From assembly GCF_900177815.1 (NCBI RefSeq), contig NZ_FXAZ01000005.1, positions 62,001 to 126,000 of the forward strand: a stretch of DNA of 64,000 nt, in the 5' to 3' direction. The stretch is from Paenibacillus aquistagni. GTDB taxonomy: Bacteria; Bacillota; Bacilli; Paenibacillales; Paenibacillaceae. Below the pieces are notes generated by a model. The model saw only the letters and a list, made by a program, of their open reading frames with translations, searched no databases and was not told the DNA's origin. The position numbers were made by a program, and so were the translations under genes. Shown piece after piece: positions 62,900 to 64,000 of the stretch; the stretch's first letter is position 1, and the number at the start of each line of letters is the position of its first letter.

Positions 62900-64000
62900 C
62901 TAATTCGCTGCGGCCTGATTATAAACGCTCAAGTCTTGGATGAAGTAGCTTCCCCCTGCATTCCTGCCCACATAATCATGAATGATGATGCGAAGGGATA
63001 AGATATGCTGCTGGGGCTCAAATACAGACTCTACCGTCCCTATTCCATCTTGTCCCGCTTCTATCTCCCAGACGGCAGCTCGCACTTCATGCACCTTGCG
63101 CCAATTCGATTCGCCATCCTCAGATACTTCAATATCCCAGGAGGTAGGACCGCTCGCTGCGGCTTGAAGAACGGTTAATGCGACCGAGTCCAAGGTCTGC
63201 GGCGTACTCCAATCCAGATAGTATGCGTGGGGGAGCGGCTCACGAGCCATGCTCTCAAGCCTCGTGTCCGGTTGGCCATCATTGATGTAGCAAATATGAG
63301 ATTCCGCCTTGTACAAATCTCCCCAGGAGATATCATTGCCTAAACCACTGACTGCTTGTGAAGCAAGATTGGCGCTTGCTGCCTCAGAACGAGAAGCGAC
63401 GCATTGCATTGGCATGCCCTCGCGCTTGTAAACACGGAAGTAATCGATATAAAACTCTTTTGGATAGGGGACGGATTCGTCCAGTTCGCCAATCCATCCC
63501 CCATTGCCGTCATTAATTTGTAGCAGGGTAGCCATCGGATAATTAGGCGACTGATTGATTTGCCAATATAGTTCGTGATCCAGATAGAACTTCATACCGG
63601 TCTCATCCCATTCCAGTCCATAAGTATGAAAGTCCTCGGATAAATCCACTGCTGTTTGATAAGGAATATGCGCATACTCCAGCTTGGAATCACGCAAGGC
63701 GTGAAGAGTGGTATTTAGTAAATGAGTATCTTTTCCGAGCAGCTCAAAAATATCAACTTCGGCATTCTGTTCCTTTTCATTCTCAAAGCCAATCATCCAC
63801 CACGCGCTGTTCAGCCCGCTTCCCTTTGCCACCTTAGCACGCAGCTCAAAGTAGCCGTATTGTGTAACGAGATTCATCACTGCACGATCATGATGATCAA
63901 TCCTAAGCTGGTCGGAATATCGATGCATCCCATCTCGCATCCCTGTCGTAATTGCTGAGATGTGCTGATTCTCGTCTGATAATCTTAAAACAATGCAGCT
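62900..64000 (-). CDS. GH16 glucanase-like enzyme with C-terminal discoidin domain, 5' partial
   Basis: The frame is open to the window edge on its N-terminal side, so the ATG at 63940 is internal. The GH16 core has YGYFELRAKVAKGSGLNSAW, the catalytic E-x-D-x-x-E motif in NAEVDIFELLG, HTYGLEWDETGMKFYLD and FYIDYFRVYK. After about residue 180 comes an F5/8-type C (discoidin) beta-sandwich (DWSTPQTLDSVALTV, SWDIEVSEDG). Such enzymes cleave beta-1,3(4)-glucans, agar or similar polymers; a signal peptide is expected off-window. A terminator is not obvious. Confidence 0.85.
   Translation of the reverse strand, partial: SCIVLRLSDENQHISAITTGMRDGMHRYSDQLRIDHHDRAVMNLVTQYGYFELRAKVAKGSGLNSAWWMIGFENEKEQNAEVDIFELLGKDTHLLNTTLHALRDSKLEYAHIPYQTAVDLSEDFHTYGLEWDETGMKFYLDHELYWQINQSPNYPMATLLQINDGNGGWIGELDESVPYPKEFYIDYFRVYKREGMPMQCVASRSEAASANLASQAVSGLGNDISWGDLYKAESHICYINDGQPDTRLESMAREPLPHAYYLDWSTPQTLDSVALTVLQAAASGPTSWDIEVSEDGESNWRKVHEVRAAVWEIEAGQDGIGTVESVFEPQQHILSLRIIIHDYVGRNAGGSYFIQDLSVYNQAAAN

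Overview
The window looks like chromosomal DNA of a spore-forming, low-to-moderate GC Firmicute, most likely Paenibacillus or a close relative. Pointers are strong AGGAGG-type ribosome binding sites, YjcZ-family spore proteins, the YhaO/YhaN pair, YkvI, YugP, YitT, RelQ, a GltC-like LysR, copper-amine-oxidase-type stalk domains and a class III nucleotidyl cyclase. I see no insertion sequence, prophage, CRISPR array or rRNA operon. About 56 protein genes, one tRNA-Leu(CAG) and a candidate 6S RNA account for most of the sequence.

Layout. 0-8.5 kb: the end of a ThrE-like exporter, a beta-lactamase-fold hydrolase, an ArsR-type regulator divergent from a GH2 glycosidase, a CatB-type acetyltransferase, a methyltransferase and a PchR-like AraC regulator. 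8.7-13.3 kb: an iron operon (MFS exporter, siderophore-binding lipoprotein, FecCD permease, ATPase) behind a near-perfect Fur box. 13.3-14.2 kb: about 1 kb of gene-poor DNA ending in tRNA-Leu. 14.4-24.6 kb: small unknowns, a YkvI transporter, YhaO/YhaN, a glycosyltransferase and a diguanylate cyclase. 24.7-33.5 kb: an ABC-2 exporter, a YjcZ peptide, a HAD phosphatase with two rRNA modification enzymes, and a MacAB/YknXYZ-type tripartite ABC system. 33.6-35.6 kb: pyrD followed by the alarmone synthetase relQ.

36-43.2 kb holds the most unusual block: a four-gene run on the minus strand encoding a CHASE2 adenylate-cyclase-like sensor, a FecR/cohesin-like secreted protein, an NHL-propeller protein with stalk domains, and a membrane-anchored L,D-transpeptidase. 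It reads as an envelope-sensing, second-messenger and wall-remodelling module. The cyclase carries the Lys/Thr substrate pair of class IIIb enzymes.

43.3-49.2 kb: ferredoxin, DNA polymerase IV, citramalate synthase, a TlpA-like thioredoxin and an MFS pump. 49.2-52.8 kb: a translationally coupled amt - DUF294 nucleotidyltransferase - DEDDh exonuclease operon, whose promoter is flanked by two perfect GlnR/TnrA boxes, one upstream and one downstream of the start site. 53-64 kb: MerR/YugP, GltC-like LysR, rhomboid, thiol peroxidase, DUF1499, 6S RNA, a YesL-type protein, a second YjcZ, a YiiX-like protein, a DEAD-box helicase, YitT, DUF3906 and a GH16 enzyme that runs off the window.

All functions are read from motifs and family memory. 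No search or folding program was run.
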